From contig NZ_CP178543.1 of the NCBI RefSeq assembly GCF_047276495.1, positions 1,488,001-1,552,000 on the forward strand: a stretch of 64,000 nucleotides of DNA. The letters run 5' to 3'. The notes below the pieces were generated by a model that saw only the letters and a list, made by a program, of their open reading frames with translations, did no database searches and was not told where the DNA came from. Source of the DNA: Capilliphycus salinus (GTDB lineage: Bacteria; Cyanobacteriota; Cyanobacteriia; Cyanobacteriales; Microcoleaceae). Below, piece by piece: positions 1 through 8,390 of the stretch. Numbering within the stretch: the stretch's first letter is position 1; each line of letters starts with the position of its first letter. The translations under genes were made by a program, and so were the position numbers.

Positions 1-103
1 TTGAAATCTTGAAATTCTGTTTAAAAACGGGGTTGAGGTGGATTTTCTGGTAAAATTTAAAATAGTGTTATTTAAACATTTACAGTCAAGAATTTGTCCG
101 ATT

Positions 104-310
104 ATGGTAGAACCCAAAAACGAAAAATTAACTCATGCTCTCAATCTACTGATTGAAGAACATGGCATTAAAACCGTGATTCAAGGATTGGCTTCTCATT
201 GCCAAAAAGAAGCGGAATTTCTCAAAAAAGATCGCAGTACCGACTTAGCCAAAAATTGGGAAAAAGCCGGAGAGTCTTTACAGGATATAATGGATTCTTG
301 GGGAACTTAA
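104..310 (+). CDS. Small conserved-looking protein, 68 aa, unknown function
   Basis: I do not recognise this family. The frame is open further upstream to an ATG at 38, but the N-terminal part from there is Lys/Phe-rich and unconvincing. The ATG at 104 begins MVEPKNEKLTHAL and gives a soluble, charged, helical protein ending DIMDSWGT. No signal peptide or membrane segment is visible. It converges on the cyclase gene at 355, which is on the other strand. The start is uncertain; that it is a real gene is moderately likely from its amino-acid composition. Confidence 0.5.
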   Translation: MVEPKNEKLTHALNLLIEEHGIKTVIQGLASHCQKEAEFLKKDRSTDLAKNWEKAGESLQDIMDSWGT

Positions 311-354
311 CCCTTTGTTTTCAATGGATAGAATTCCCACTGAAATCAACACAG

Positions 355-1719
355 TTAACCGTGTATTTTAAGTTGGTCTTGACAGCGTTCAACATAGCGT
401 TCTGCTACAATATCGGTGGGATCTCGTTCAATTACCCGCTTAAAATAGAGTAAAGCTTGACTAAATTCTCCACTTTGCCAAGCTTCTACTCCCTTTTCAA
501 ATAAACTCAACGTTTCAATTTTATAAGTATCGATGAGATAGTTTTCATTGCCAAATAACTCATAAATTTTAATCGCTTGTTGCTTTCCGCGAGGATTAAC
601 TTGATCCAGCCGTCGATAATAGAAAGAATTGCGGGTTTTTGGGAGTTGATCGAGCAGTTTTTCATCGGCTAACAAATTAGAATTTAAAAGCTGATGTGCA
701 TGAAAAATAGTGGCTTGACTCGCAATAATTTTGCAGCCATAGGTTTTCGTTAATCCCTCCAAACGGGAAGCGGTATTAACAACATCACCAATAACAGTTG
801 AGTCCATGCGACTTTCTGAACCCAACGTTCCGATCATCCCGGTTCCGGTATTAATTCCAATCCCAATTTTAATCGGTTCTTTAATCTTAAAATTATGGCG
901 TTGTTGGTTAAATGTTTTAAGACTTTTTTGCATGAAAACAGCCGAATTTAAAGCATCTTTTCCGTGACAATTTTCCCGGTCAAAAACCGCCATAATTGCA
1001 TCACCAAGATACTTATCAATAAAGCCAAAATTTGACTCAATACAAGCGCTCATTTGATTAAAAAATACATTTAACCATTTATAAGTTTCGCTGGCGGTTT
1101 GAGACTCAGCAATAGTTGTAAATCCTCGAATATCACAAAATAAAACCGTTAATTCTTCTTCGGTGAAATTGCCCAGTTTAATCGAATCAACCCCTTGAGG
1201 TGCAATTCGTTCTAAAAATTGTTCGGGAACAAATAACCGTAACTTGTCCGAAGCATCTTCCTCTATTTGTATGGCAACTGAACCGTTATTATCCTCAGAG
1301 AGCGCTTGACTATCGGCTTCAAACCTTTGAGTTCGCATTTTATGAAGTTGCAAGGTACTCGAAACTTTAGCCAACAACAAACGACTATTAAAAGGTTTGG
1401 TAATATAATCATCCCCCATTAATTCCAGCCCTTTGATGCGGGACTGATCGTCATTTAATGCCGTTAAAAAAATCACCGGAATAATTTTCAGTTGATCATC
1501 ATTTCGCAGGCGATCGCAAACTTCAAACCCATCCATTTCCGGCATCATTACATCCAATAAAACCAAATCTGGCTCGGTATGTTTTGCCAGTTCTAGTGCT
1601 TCTATTCCCGAAGCGGCCAAACAGATTTGATAACCTTGCGATCCCAAGAGTTCTTCTAGTAAAATAAGATTGGCCGGTTCATCATCAACAATGAGAATGT
1701 GAGGTGAGCGCTCTGACAT
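355..1719 (-). CDS. Response regulator with class III adenylate cyclase domain
   Basis: 454 aa. An N-terminal receiver domain (about 1-125) has the acidic pair VDDEP, phospho-acceptor Asp56 in LLDVMMPEMDG and the conserved Lys108 in TKPF. A class III nucleotide cyclase domain follows (about 185-375). It has metal-binding Asp196 (FCDIRGFT) and Asp240 (KYLGDAIMAVF), the adenine-selecting Lys at 236, and the transition-state Asn and Arg in GDVVNTASRLE. All key residues are present, so it should be an active adenylate cyclase controlled by phosphorylation. The C-terminal 60 residues look like a TPR-type helical pair. A hybrid histidine kinase lies 213 bp upstream on the same strand and is the obvious candidate phospho-donor (inference). 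No membrane segment, so probably cytosolic. Confidence 0.9.
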   Translation of the reverse strand: MSERSPHILIVDDEPANLILLEELLGSQGYQICLAASGIEALELAKHTEPDLVLLDVMMPEMDGFEVCDRLRNDDQLKIIPVIFLTALNDDQSRIKGLELMGDDYITKPFNSRLLLAKVSSTLQLHKMRTQRFEADSQALSEDNNGSVAIQIEEDASDKLRLFVPEQFLERIAPQGVDSIKLGNFTEEELTVLFCDIRGFTTIAESQTASETYKWLNVFFNQMSACIESNFGFIDKYLGDAIMAVFDRENCHGKDALNSAVFMQKSLKTFNQQRHNFKIKEPIKIGIGINTGTGMIGTLGSESRMDSTVIGDVVNTASRLEGLTKTYGCKIIASQATIFHAHQLLNSNLLADEKLLDQLPKTRNSFYYRRLDQVNPRGKQQAIKIYELFGNENYLIDTYKIETLSLFEKGVEAWQSGEFSQALLYFKRVIERDPTDIVAERYVERCQDQLKIHG

Positions 1720-1932
1720 GGGGTTAGTAAATAATTCACAGATAGCAAGACAATTAGGAAGAATCAGGTAAAAATAAGTTTTTCCCTAAACATCCTTTCT
1801 TTTTAACTTTAGTCTTGACCGGATTGAATCGTCTATCTCATTCTTGATGTTCTGATGACCATCAAAAAAGATACTGTGTTGGATGCCCCTGAAAGTTTTA
1901 TAAAACTGTAAAAAAGCTTGTCACCTGAATAT

Positions 1933-4122
1933 TTAGTTTGAGAGTAGAGATTTAACCGTTGCTAAGACCTGATCCACATCCAAAGGTTTACTCAGATAAG
2001 CCACAGCACCCGCTTCCAGACAGCGCGCGCGATCGCCAGGCATAGCCATCGCCGTAACCGCCACCACCGGGACCGACTGCCAAAGGGAATGTTTTTTAAT
2101 TTCACGCATCAGTTCAAACCCATCAACCTCGGGAAGTTGAATATCCATCAAGATCACATCAGGCAACATACTCGCCCGTACAAAAGGCGAGTTAATCATC
2201 TCCATCATCGTCTGACCTTCACAAATCAGTTCAACCTGATACCCTTCCAACTCCAAGATCTCCGAAACCAACAATTGATTAAAAGGTTGGTCTTCAACCA
2301 CCAGAATTCTAGGAGCCTTCCGAGCATGGGAAGTTAAACTCGCAGAAGCCAGATCCGATGATGTTTTCAAAGTAACACGAAGCTCGTTAGGATTATGGGT
2401 TAAAACCTGTCGCATCTCGGTTAAAGGAAGCCAAACGCGAAACACACTCCCCTGATTAACCTCCGACTGCATAGAAACCGTACCCCCATGAAGTTCAGCC
2501 AAACGTTTGGTCAAAGCCAAACCCAAACCCGTTCCCTCATGGCGTCGGGTCAGAGAAGCGTCAACCTGTTGAAAGGGACGAAATAGCAGATGCCAGCGAT
2601 CCTCAGGAATACCAATTCCAGAATCCTGCACTTCCAGACATAAAAAAGGCGTGCTGGCATTAACGGGGGAACAATCGGGACGATAATCCCCCTCCATCTG
2701 AGATCCGTAAGCCAAGCGTCCACTCAGCTTAATACTGCCTGCCTCTGGTGTAAACTTGACCGCATTAGAGAGTAAATTGATGATGATTTGTCGCACCCGA
2801 CGTTCATCGAGCGGCACATGGTTTAGTCGGTAATCTAATTCTAACGATAAAGCCAGCCGTTTTTTATCTGCCCGAGGTTGGATCATTTTTATACACTCGC
2901 TACAGAGGCGGTGAAGTTCAACCGCTTGGATATCGAGTTCTGTTTTCCCCGCTTCAATTTTGGATAAATCTAAAATATCGTTGATCAGTTGTAACAGGTG
3001 TTGGCCGCTTTTTTCGATTAATTTGACATGATTGATTTGACGGGAATTGAGTGAGCCGGAAATTTGACGTTTCAGCAGGTCAGAAAATCCTAAAATGCTG
3101 TTGAGAGGCGTCCGCAGTTCGTGGGACATGGAGGCGAGAAACTCCGATTTCATCTGAGAAGCCCGTTCTAGGTCTTCGTTGATTTGCCGTAGGCGGTCTT
3201 GGGCTTGAGCGCGTTCAATGGCGGCTCCCAGGGTGCGACAGGCCGCATAGAGCATATCCCGTTGAGGATAGGCTTGCAGTTGTTCGAGGTTGCGAGATTC
3301 GAGGGTTAATACCCCGATGATTCCTCCGTTGGTCGCCGGAATCGGAAAAATCCCCAACTGACCAATCCCCGGATGTCGAAATCCGGCTACGGCTTGGGGA
3401 TGGCGGGCGTAGTCTTCGACGTAGACCGCTTGACCGGTTTCGACCACTTCCCAGAGCAAGCCTTGACCGTAGGGAATGCCTTGCTCGAGTAATTGCTGCA
3501 TTTCCGCAACGGCCGGTTCTCCGTAGCTGGCAACGAATTGACTGGATACATTGTTGCTAATTGAGCCAGCCTGTCGTTGTTTGCCTTCTCCGGTGATCAC
3601 TTTGACATCTCCGAAGGCGGCATTCATCACTCGGACCAGATAATTGAGCGCAAACTGAGCAATTTCTCGCAGGTTGTCGGAGTCTTGTAAGCGTTCGTTT
3701 AGACCCAGAAGGAATTTTAAGCGCCGAACTTCGGTGTTAAAACTGGCTTGGGAGTTGCGGTAATAGGTGACATCTCGAAAGGTGAATAAACATTCCCCGC
3801 TCGGCATGGCGGTGCTGTAAACTTCTAAACAGACTCCGTTGTTTTGTTCGATGCAAAATGCCGTTCCTTGAGATTGAGATTTGAGCAAACAGGCTTTTAG
3901 GTATTGGCACTGTTCCTCACCCCAATAGCCTTGATTGACAATTTTTCTAACAACACTCTCAAAATCCGGCTTCCCCTCTAAGAATTCCGTCGATAAGCCC
4001 CACATCTGGGTGAGTTTCAGGTTGAATAAGCTCAGACGATGATTTTGATCGAATTGGGCGATCGCATTGTCTATCTGGTTTAATATGAGTTCTTGTTCTT
4101 CCCTCCATTGCTCTACATTCAT
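1933..4122 (-). CDS. Hybrid sensor histidine kinase (PAS-GAF-HisKA-HATPase-REC)
   Basis: 729 aa, with no transmembrane segment. An N-terminal PAS-like region (about 1-125) contains the typical end motif FTFRDVTYYR. A GAF-like region (about 140-305) includes VLTLESRNLEQL. The dimerisation domain carries phospho-accepting His334 in SMSHELRTPLNSILGFSDLL. The ATP-binding domain has the N box (INLLSNAVKF), G1 (DSGIGIP) and G2 (GTGLGLAL) motifs. A C-terminal receiver has LMDIQLPEVDGF and the lysine in LSKPLD. It is a cytosolic hybrid kinase with an intramolecular receiver. It lies immediately upstream of, and in the same direction as, the receiver-cyclase gene at 355-1719, so the two probably form one signalling unit. 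The signal sensed cannot be read from the sequence. Confidence 0.93.
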   Translation of the reverse strand: MNVEQWREEQELILNQIDNAIAQFDQNHRLSLFNLKLTQMWGLSTEFLEGKPDFESVVRKIVNQGYWGEEQCQYLKACLLKSQSQGTAFCIEQNNGVCLEVYSTAMPSGECLFTFRDVTYYRNSQASFNTEVRRLKFLLGLNERLQDSDNLREIAQFALNYLVRVMNAAFGDVKVITGEGKQRQAGSISNNVSSQFVASYGEPAVAEMQQLLEQGIPYGQGLLWEVVETGQAVYVEDYARHPQAVAGFRHPGIGQLGIFPIPATNGGIIGVLTLESRNLEQLQAYPQRDMLYAACRTLGAAIERAQAQDRLRQINEDLERASQMKSEFLASMSHELRTPLNSILGFSDLLKRQISGSLNSRQINHVKLIEKSGQHLLQLINDILDLSKIEAGKTELDIQAVELHRLCSECIKMIQPRADKKRLALSLELDYRLNHVPLDERRVRQIIINLLSNAVKFTPEAGSIKLSGRLAYGSQMEGDYRPDCSPVNASTPFLCLEVQDSGIGIPEDRWHLLFRPFQQVDASLTRRHEGTGLGLALTKRLAELHGGTVSMQSEVNQGSVFRVWLPLTEMRQVLTHNPNELRVTLKTSSDLASASLTSHARKAPRILVVEDQPFNQLLVSEILELEGYQVELICEGQTMMEMINSPFVRASMLPDVILMDIQLPEVDGFELMREIKKHSLWQSVPVVAVTAMAMPGDRARCLEAGAVAYLSKPLDVDQVLATVKSLLSN

Positions 4123-4612
4123 GTTTAGTTTGCCCTTGTTGTTGACTATGATTATTCTTTTGACCGTTAAAACTTTAAGAAACTCAGCAAATTTTAAAAA
4201 CTCTTTATTAATTTTTACAAAAAGTTATGTTGATTGGGCATGAGACAGATCAAGTCCAAAACGTGATCCCGGACACCGGTTGAGGCTTGGCCTCACCAAC
4301 GCTTTTGGGATCGATTGGAGTGATTTCTGTCTGTCGGTAGAGGTTCAAGCGAGTGACACTCGGTATTATAACCAAGGTTTTAGTAGACTGAGTTGATTGA
4401 AATTTGGCGATCCCCAGTCCATTGAGTCCGGGTGGGTCAAACTCAACAGAAAAGTTGGGAGTTAGATACCATTTGTTATAAGATCGAATTAATGTAAAGA
4501 TTTATGTAGAGCAAATGAGGAACTCGTCGCTATTCCATTCGGGAGGGTGCGAGTAATGGTAGGCTCATAGCGTATCAAAGTCAACTCAGATCTACAGTCG
4601 TTCACGAGAGGA
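4123..4612. other. Intergenic region between kinase gene and sodB (about 490 bp)
   Basis: Divergent spacer. Apart from the start-less open frame on the minus strand (4250-4501), it must hold the promoters of the kinase gene and of sodB. A small GC-rich palindromic stretch occurs near 4267-4300 (CCGGACACCGG, then GAGGCTTGGCCTC). No RNA gene is recognised. Confidence 0.5.
4250..4501 (-). pseudogene. Open frame without start codon; possible gene remnant
   Basis: An 83-codon open stretch on the minus strand between the kinase gene and sodB. It reads like real protein: segments include NKWYLTPNFSVEFDPPGLNG and IIPSVTRLNLYRQTEITPID, ending GITFWT before TGA. There is no ATG or GTG near its 5' end, an in-frame TAA precedes it, and no ribosome-binding site is seen. 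The only candidate start is an internal TTG giving about 40 residues. It may be a decayed gene, or chance. I do not recognise the family. Confidence 0.25.
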
Positions 4613-4621
4613 TTGAACACG

Positions 4622-5227
4622 ATGGCTTTTGAACTTCCAGAATTACCTTATCCCGCAGATGCCTTAGAATCGTCCGGGATGTCCGAGAAAACCTTCTCAT
4701 ACCATCATGGCAAACACCACGCCGCTTATGTTAACAAGCTCAATGGCATGATTGAGGGAACAGAGTTAGCCAACAAGTCCCTCGAAGAAATCGTCAAAGC
4801 GACAGCCAAAGATCCAAGCAAAGCGGGTATTTTCAATAATGCGGCTCAAGTTTGGAACCACACCTTCTTCTGGAAGTGTCTGTCACCCAATGGAGGCGGA
4901 AAGCCCTCGGGTGCTTTAGCCGAAAAAATCAATGCTGATTTCGGCAGCTATGACAAGTTTGCAGAAGAGTTTAAAAATGCAGCAGCTACCCAGTTTGGTA
5001 GCGGTTGGGCGTGGTTAGTCCTAGAAAATGGCACACTCAAAGTTAAAAAGACAGCCAATGCAGAAAATCCCATCGTTGAGGGAGCCGCTCCTTTGCTGAC
5101 TTTGGATGTGTGGGAACACGCTTACTATCTCGACTTCCAGAATGCTCGTCCGGGTTACATTGATAACTTCTTAGAGAAGTTGGTTAACTGGGATTTTGTG
5201 GCGGAAAACTTAGCCAGCGCTCAATAA
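4622..5227 (+). CDS. sodB: Superoxide dismutase [Fe]
   Basis: 201 aa from the ATG at 4622; an in-frame TTG three codons earlier is a less likely start. It converts superoxide to oxygen and hydrogen peroxide in the cytosol. The N-terminal helical hairpin carries the first metal ligand in YHHGKHHAAYV. The NAAQVWNHTFFW motif holds the second histidine and the Gln typical of Fe rather than Mn enzymes. GSGWAWLV and DVWEHAYYLDF supply the remaining Asp and His ligands. Length and motifs match cyanobacterial Fe-SOD. A purine-rich GAGAGG lies 12 nt before the ATG. A strong intrinsic terminator follows at 5286-5320, so the gene is probably monocistronic. Confidence 0.97.
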   Translation: MAFELPELPYPADALESSGMSEKTFSYHHGKHHAAYVNKLNGMIEGTELANKSLEEIVKATAKDPSKAGIFNNAAQVWNHTFFWKCLSPNGGGKPSGALAEKINADFGSYDKFAEEFKNAAATQFGSGWAWLVLENGTLKVKKTANAENPIVEGAAPLLTLDVWEHAYYLDFQNARPGYIDNFLEKLVNWDFVAENLASAQ

Positions 5228-5285
5228 TTCCAATCAGCGATTATAAGTTTTAGCAGTTTGCTGAAATCGAAATTAAGTTAAACTG

Positions 5286-5320
5286 AAAAGACAGTCACAG
5301 CTTTGGCGTGGCTGTCTTTT
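5286..5320 (+). terminator. Intrinsic terminator of sodB
   Basis: A 13-bp stem (AAAAGACAGTCAC pairing with GTGGCTGTCTTTT, one G-U pair) closes a short loop and ends in a T tract, 58 bp after the sodB stop codon. Confidence 0.85.
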
Positions 5321-5341
5321 CCATAGCCGTTTTTAGTTTCT

Positions 5342-5560
5342 ATGAATAGCGAAAATTTAGCCAAATATATCGAAGCAACTGGCGGAATTTCTAAGCCTTG
5401 GTTACTGATTCAACTGCGATTGCAAAAACTGACAGAACGCCGTTCGCAGCTTGATAGTGAAGCGTATCTGCAAGAGTTGGCGGACATTCAAAAAGACTTG
5501 ATGAATTTAGGCGAGTGGTGGATTGGTCTTGAAGAGGAAGTTTTTGGAACCGATCAATAA
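5342..5560 (+). CDS. Small hypothetical protein, 72 aa
   Basis: ATG start 22 bp after the sodB terminator. The product is acidic and helical, with a Trp-rich end (LGEWWIGLEEEVFG). No signal peptide, membrane segment or known motif. Composition and clean boundaries suggest a real gene of a cyanobacterial small-protein family, but I do not recognise a function. Confidence 0.6.
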   Translation: MNSENLAKYIEATGGISKPWLLIQLRLQKLTERRSQLDSEAYLQELADIQKDLMNLGEWWIGLEEEVFGTDQ

Positions 5561-5770
5561 TGGATCAGTTTGATTGAATGGAATAAATTATCTATATCTA
5601 TCTATAAGATTAGTCTGGACATCCAATAGATTCACGCGCTTCTGGAGGATAGGAATTTCCGAACCCGAGCCGTTCGTCAACCGATGATTAAAAGTTGAGT
5701 GTTCCAAGCAGGGTGGAATTTCCAAGTCAATTCTCATCTCAAAAGTCAGCAGATAGTCGGCAGTCGGCAG

Positions 5771-6004
5771 TCATCTGGCAGAACAAGATAACGCACAGCC
5801 GGACTCACGCTGCTTTTGCAGTAATTCCCGGGATTCTTGCCGAATCTGTCCGGCCATCGCCGCAAGCTGCAAATTGACAAAAGCATTCATTTCGTCAACC
5901 CCATAGTGAGTGGTTTGCAACAACTGTCGCAGTCGGTCTTCGGCTTCGATACTCAAGTAGCCTGTAGCTAAAGCGTGGTTAACAACTTCATGAATGCAAG
6001 TCAT
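5771..6004 (-). CDS. Small conserved-looking cyanobacterial protein, 77 aa
   Basis: Start chosen at the ATG at 6004 because an AGGAG ribosome-binding site lies 7 nt upstream; the frame could extend to an ATG at 6058 (95 aa). The protein begins MTCIHEVVNHALATGYLSIE and is soluble and helical, with a short cysteine-containing tail (GCALSCSAR). I do not recognise a catalytic motif. It is transcribed divergently from the ChW-like repeat gene at 6211. Function unknown. Confidence 0.65.
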   Translation of the reverse strand: MTCIHEVVNHALATGYLSIEAEDRLRQLLQTTHYGVDEMNAFVNLQLAAMAGQIRQESRELLQKQRESGCALSCSAR

Positions 6005-6210
6005 AGGATTCTCCTCATGCACAATCACTTTTTTCGTTTCAGTCTCCGAATCTTTCACTCTAGAACCCTAGAAGATGAAAACATCGGTGTCTATGATGTC
6101 ATTAGGATCGACTTTGGGAATTTATGCAGTTTTCGCTGCTGATTTGTTCGGTAAAATTTTGTGATTGCGATCACAAACTCAAACGGGAAAGCCATTGACA
6201 GTAAATACCT

Positions 6211-7440
6211 ATGGAATCTACAGATCAAACTTTACTCCAACAACTCTCGTCTCTATCCAAACGCTACGCCAGCTTGGGTTCACGTCTATCTCAAGCGGCC
6301 CAACACCTAAGCCAAGCGGGTATTCCCTTACCCGAAACCTTATTGGAGGAATTGGTCAAATACAATCGAGACTTTAACCACCTCCAACAACAGGCGCGCG
6401 CAGAAGACGAATCGATCTCGGACGCCGAGATGTCCCTGTCGGACTTAGAGAAGCGACTACAGCAGAAAATACAACCGGGTGACTCTCAAAATCAGCGCTC
6501 TTTTGCTTTAAGCTTGCTTGAGCGAGTTTTGAGTCTCGTTCATAAGGATCAGTCGGCTTTTGAACCCCTAGAACGGGTTAAACAAAGTGCCACTCAACTG
6601 CAAACTCAAATCAGCAATAACACTCCCGAGTTGTCCCCAGAAGTCAAAGCCCTAATCTCGGGAGAGCATCCTCTGTCTGCTTTACTGACTTTAATTGAAA
6701 CTCCAGAGGATATAGACGATCAACACTGGGTCATTCTCGAAGAAAAAGTTTCTGCCCGTTTTGGAAAACCTCTGGCTGTGGCCATTTCTCGCGGAAAAAT
6801 TGTTCGATCAACCAATTCCCCTGAGTTGACCTCCGCTTCGGCTCCTGCGGCCAATCCCGATCTTGTGATTTTGGGCGAACCGACATCTCGGGCGCCTCAA
6901 GATGTGATTATTGTTCCGAGCGTTGAAGTTCCCAAAACTCCTCCCACCATCGACGGTACTCATATTGTGTTTGGGAATGCGCCGCTTGCGGGAAAATCTA
7001 GCCCGTCAACCGCGAGTGGACTCGCCTCTGTGGGCTTGAAGGTCAGAGTTTCCATTCACAGACTCGGCGATCGCGAATTTGCGGCTCAAGAGTACGCCGG
7101 AACACGAGGTCAAGGTCTGCCTTTAGAAGCCTTTCAAATTGCGATCGCGCCTCCGGTTCCCGGTTTAAGTTTGCGCTACATGGCGCACATCTCGAACCTC
7201 GGAGATAGTCCGGCGACTCCCGAAGGACAACGGGTCGGTCAACCGGGTAACGGTCAACAAATTGAAGGATTTGCCATCGAACTCACCGGACCGCAAGCCT
7301 CGAACTATAAGATTCTCTACACGGCCCACGTGCAGAATATAGGTGACGTTCCCGTTTGTAGCAATGGGCAATATTGCGGAACTCGAGGTAAGGGACTGCG
7401 TGTTGAAGGGATTCAAGTTTGGATACAACCCAAAGCTTGA
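6211..7440 (+). CDS. Coiled-coil protein with three C-terminal ChW-like repeats
   Basis: 409 aa. The N-terminal third (about 1-110) is helical and coiled-coil-like (many Gln, Leu, Ser). A central, more variable region follows. Three C-terminal repeats at about 275-313, 318-358 and 365-405 follow the pattern Y-x-A-H-V-Q-N-I-G then G-x-x-x-G-T-R-G-K-G-L-x-V-E-G-I-x-V-W-I. This closely resembles the ChW (clostridial hydrophobic with conserved W) repeat, but the Trp after the first Gly is Asp in all three copies (LGD, LGD, IGD). ChW repeats are usually in secreted proteins; here no signal peptide is visible. The relationship is by eye. Role unknown, perhaps carbohydrate or surface binding. Confidence 0.75.
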   Translation: MESTDQTLLQQLSSLSKRYASLGSRLSQAAQHLSQAGIPLPETLLEELVKYNRDFNHLQQQARAEDESISDAEMSLSDLEKRLQQKIQPGDSQNQRSFALSLLERVLSLVHKDQSAFEPLERVKQSATQLQTQISNNTPELSPEVKALISGEHPLSALLTLIETPEDIDDQHWVILEEKVSARFGKPLAVAISRGKIVRSTNSPELTSASAPAANPDLVILGEPTSRAPQDVIIVPSVEVPKTPPTIDGTHIVFGNAPLAGKSSPSTASGLASVGLKVRVSIHRLGDREFAAQEYAGTRGQGLPLEAFQIAIAPPVPGLSLRYMAHISNLGDSPATPEGQRVGQPGNGQQIEGFAIELTGPQASNYKILYTAHVQNIGDVPVCSNGQYCGTRGKGLRVEGIQVWIQPKA

Positions 7441-7474
7441 TCGGTGGATTCAACACCAGATTTTAGGTGATCGG

Positions 7475-8386
7475 TTAAACTCCAATGGGCAGAATTAGGC
7501 CTTCTCGTGCCATAATCGCCTTCGGAAAAACCGCCTGTACCTCTTGTTCAATCTGATCGAGAAAGTCATCGCTGTGGGTGGGATCGTGGTGAAAAATCAC
7601 GACTCGCTTCACCCCAGCCGCCTGTGCCATTTTGACCCCTTCTTGCCAGGTTGAATGCCCCCAACCGATTTTCGGAGATTTAGGGCTGTGATATTCTTCA
7701 TCAGTGTACATAGCATCGTAGATGAGAACATCTGCATTTTGAGAGAGGTTCAAGACGTTTTCATCCAAGCCATCGGGTAAATGTTCGGTATCGGAACAAT
7801 ACACCACGCTTCTACCGTTCCAGGTGATGCGATATCCCATAGCGGTATTCGGATGATTCAGTTGTCCGGTTTCAATTTTAATGTCATCGAGCATCATTGA
7901 ATCGCCGGCTTTCAGTTCATAAAATCTCAAATCCGCCTGTAGTCCTTTGAGAGGGACCGGAGAATTGGGGTGTAAAATTCGTTCGATAAAATGCTGTTTC
8001 ATCGACTCCCCCTCTGGAGGAATCGCACCATAGATATGAAAGCAGTTACCCCGAACAAAAGCCGGGGTAAACAAAGGGAACCCTTGGATATGATCCCAGT
8101 GGTAGTGGGTAAAAAACATATAGGCTTCTACGGGCATTTCTGCCATCATCGCATCGCCTAACATTCGCAAGCCCGTACCGCCATCAAAGATTAGCCGTTT
8201 ACCCGCCACCCGCATTTCCAAACAGGAGGTATTTCCCCCATAGCGAATCGTGCTTTTTCCCGGCGTGGGAATACTCCCTCGGACTCCCCAAAACTGAACG
8301 ACAAAATCATCGGGGTTAAAAGAGGAGGGCGAGGGGTTTGGGCTATCGAGAGAAGTTTCCATAGCAAGCGTGGTCGCGGTTTCCAT
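7475..8386 (-). CDS. Metallo-beta-lactamase-fold hydrolase (PhnP/RNase Z-like)
   Basis: 303 aa. The metal-binding signature HYHWDH (HxHxDH) is present, preceded by the family start FWGVRGSIPTPG and GGNTSCLEM. Later ligands are visible in GQLNHPNTAMGYRI, YCSDTEH and VVIFHHDPTHSD. It belongs with the phosphodiesterase-like MBL proteins related to PhnP and RNase Z, so it probably hydrolyses a phosphodiester or cyclic nucleotide; the substrate is unknown. Possible starts are Met1 and Met9. It ends next to hypothetical DNA and lies 5 bp downstream of aroC on the same strand, so co-transcription is likely. Confidence 0.85.
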   Translation of the reverse strand: METATTLAMETSLDSPNPSPSSFNPDDFVVQFWGVRGSIPTPGKSTIRYGGNTSCLEMRVAGKRLIFDGGTGLRMLGDAMMAEMPVEAYMFFTHYHWDHIQGFPLFTPAFVRGNCFHIYGAIPPEGESMKQHFIERILHPNSPVPLKGLQADLRFYELKAGDSMMLDDIKIETGQLNHPNTAMGYRITWNGRSVVYCSDTEHLPDGLDENVLNLSQNADVLIYDAMYTDEEYHSPKSPKIGWGHSTWQEGVKMAQAAGVKRVVIFHHDPTHSDDFLDQIEQEVQAVFPKAIMAREGLILPIGV

Positions 8387-8390
8387 ATCG

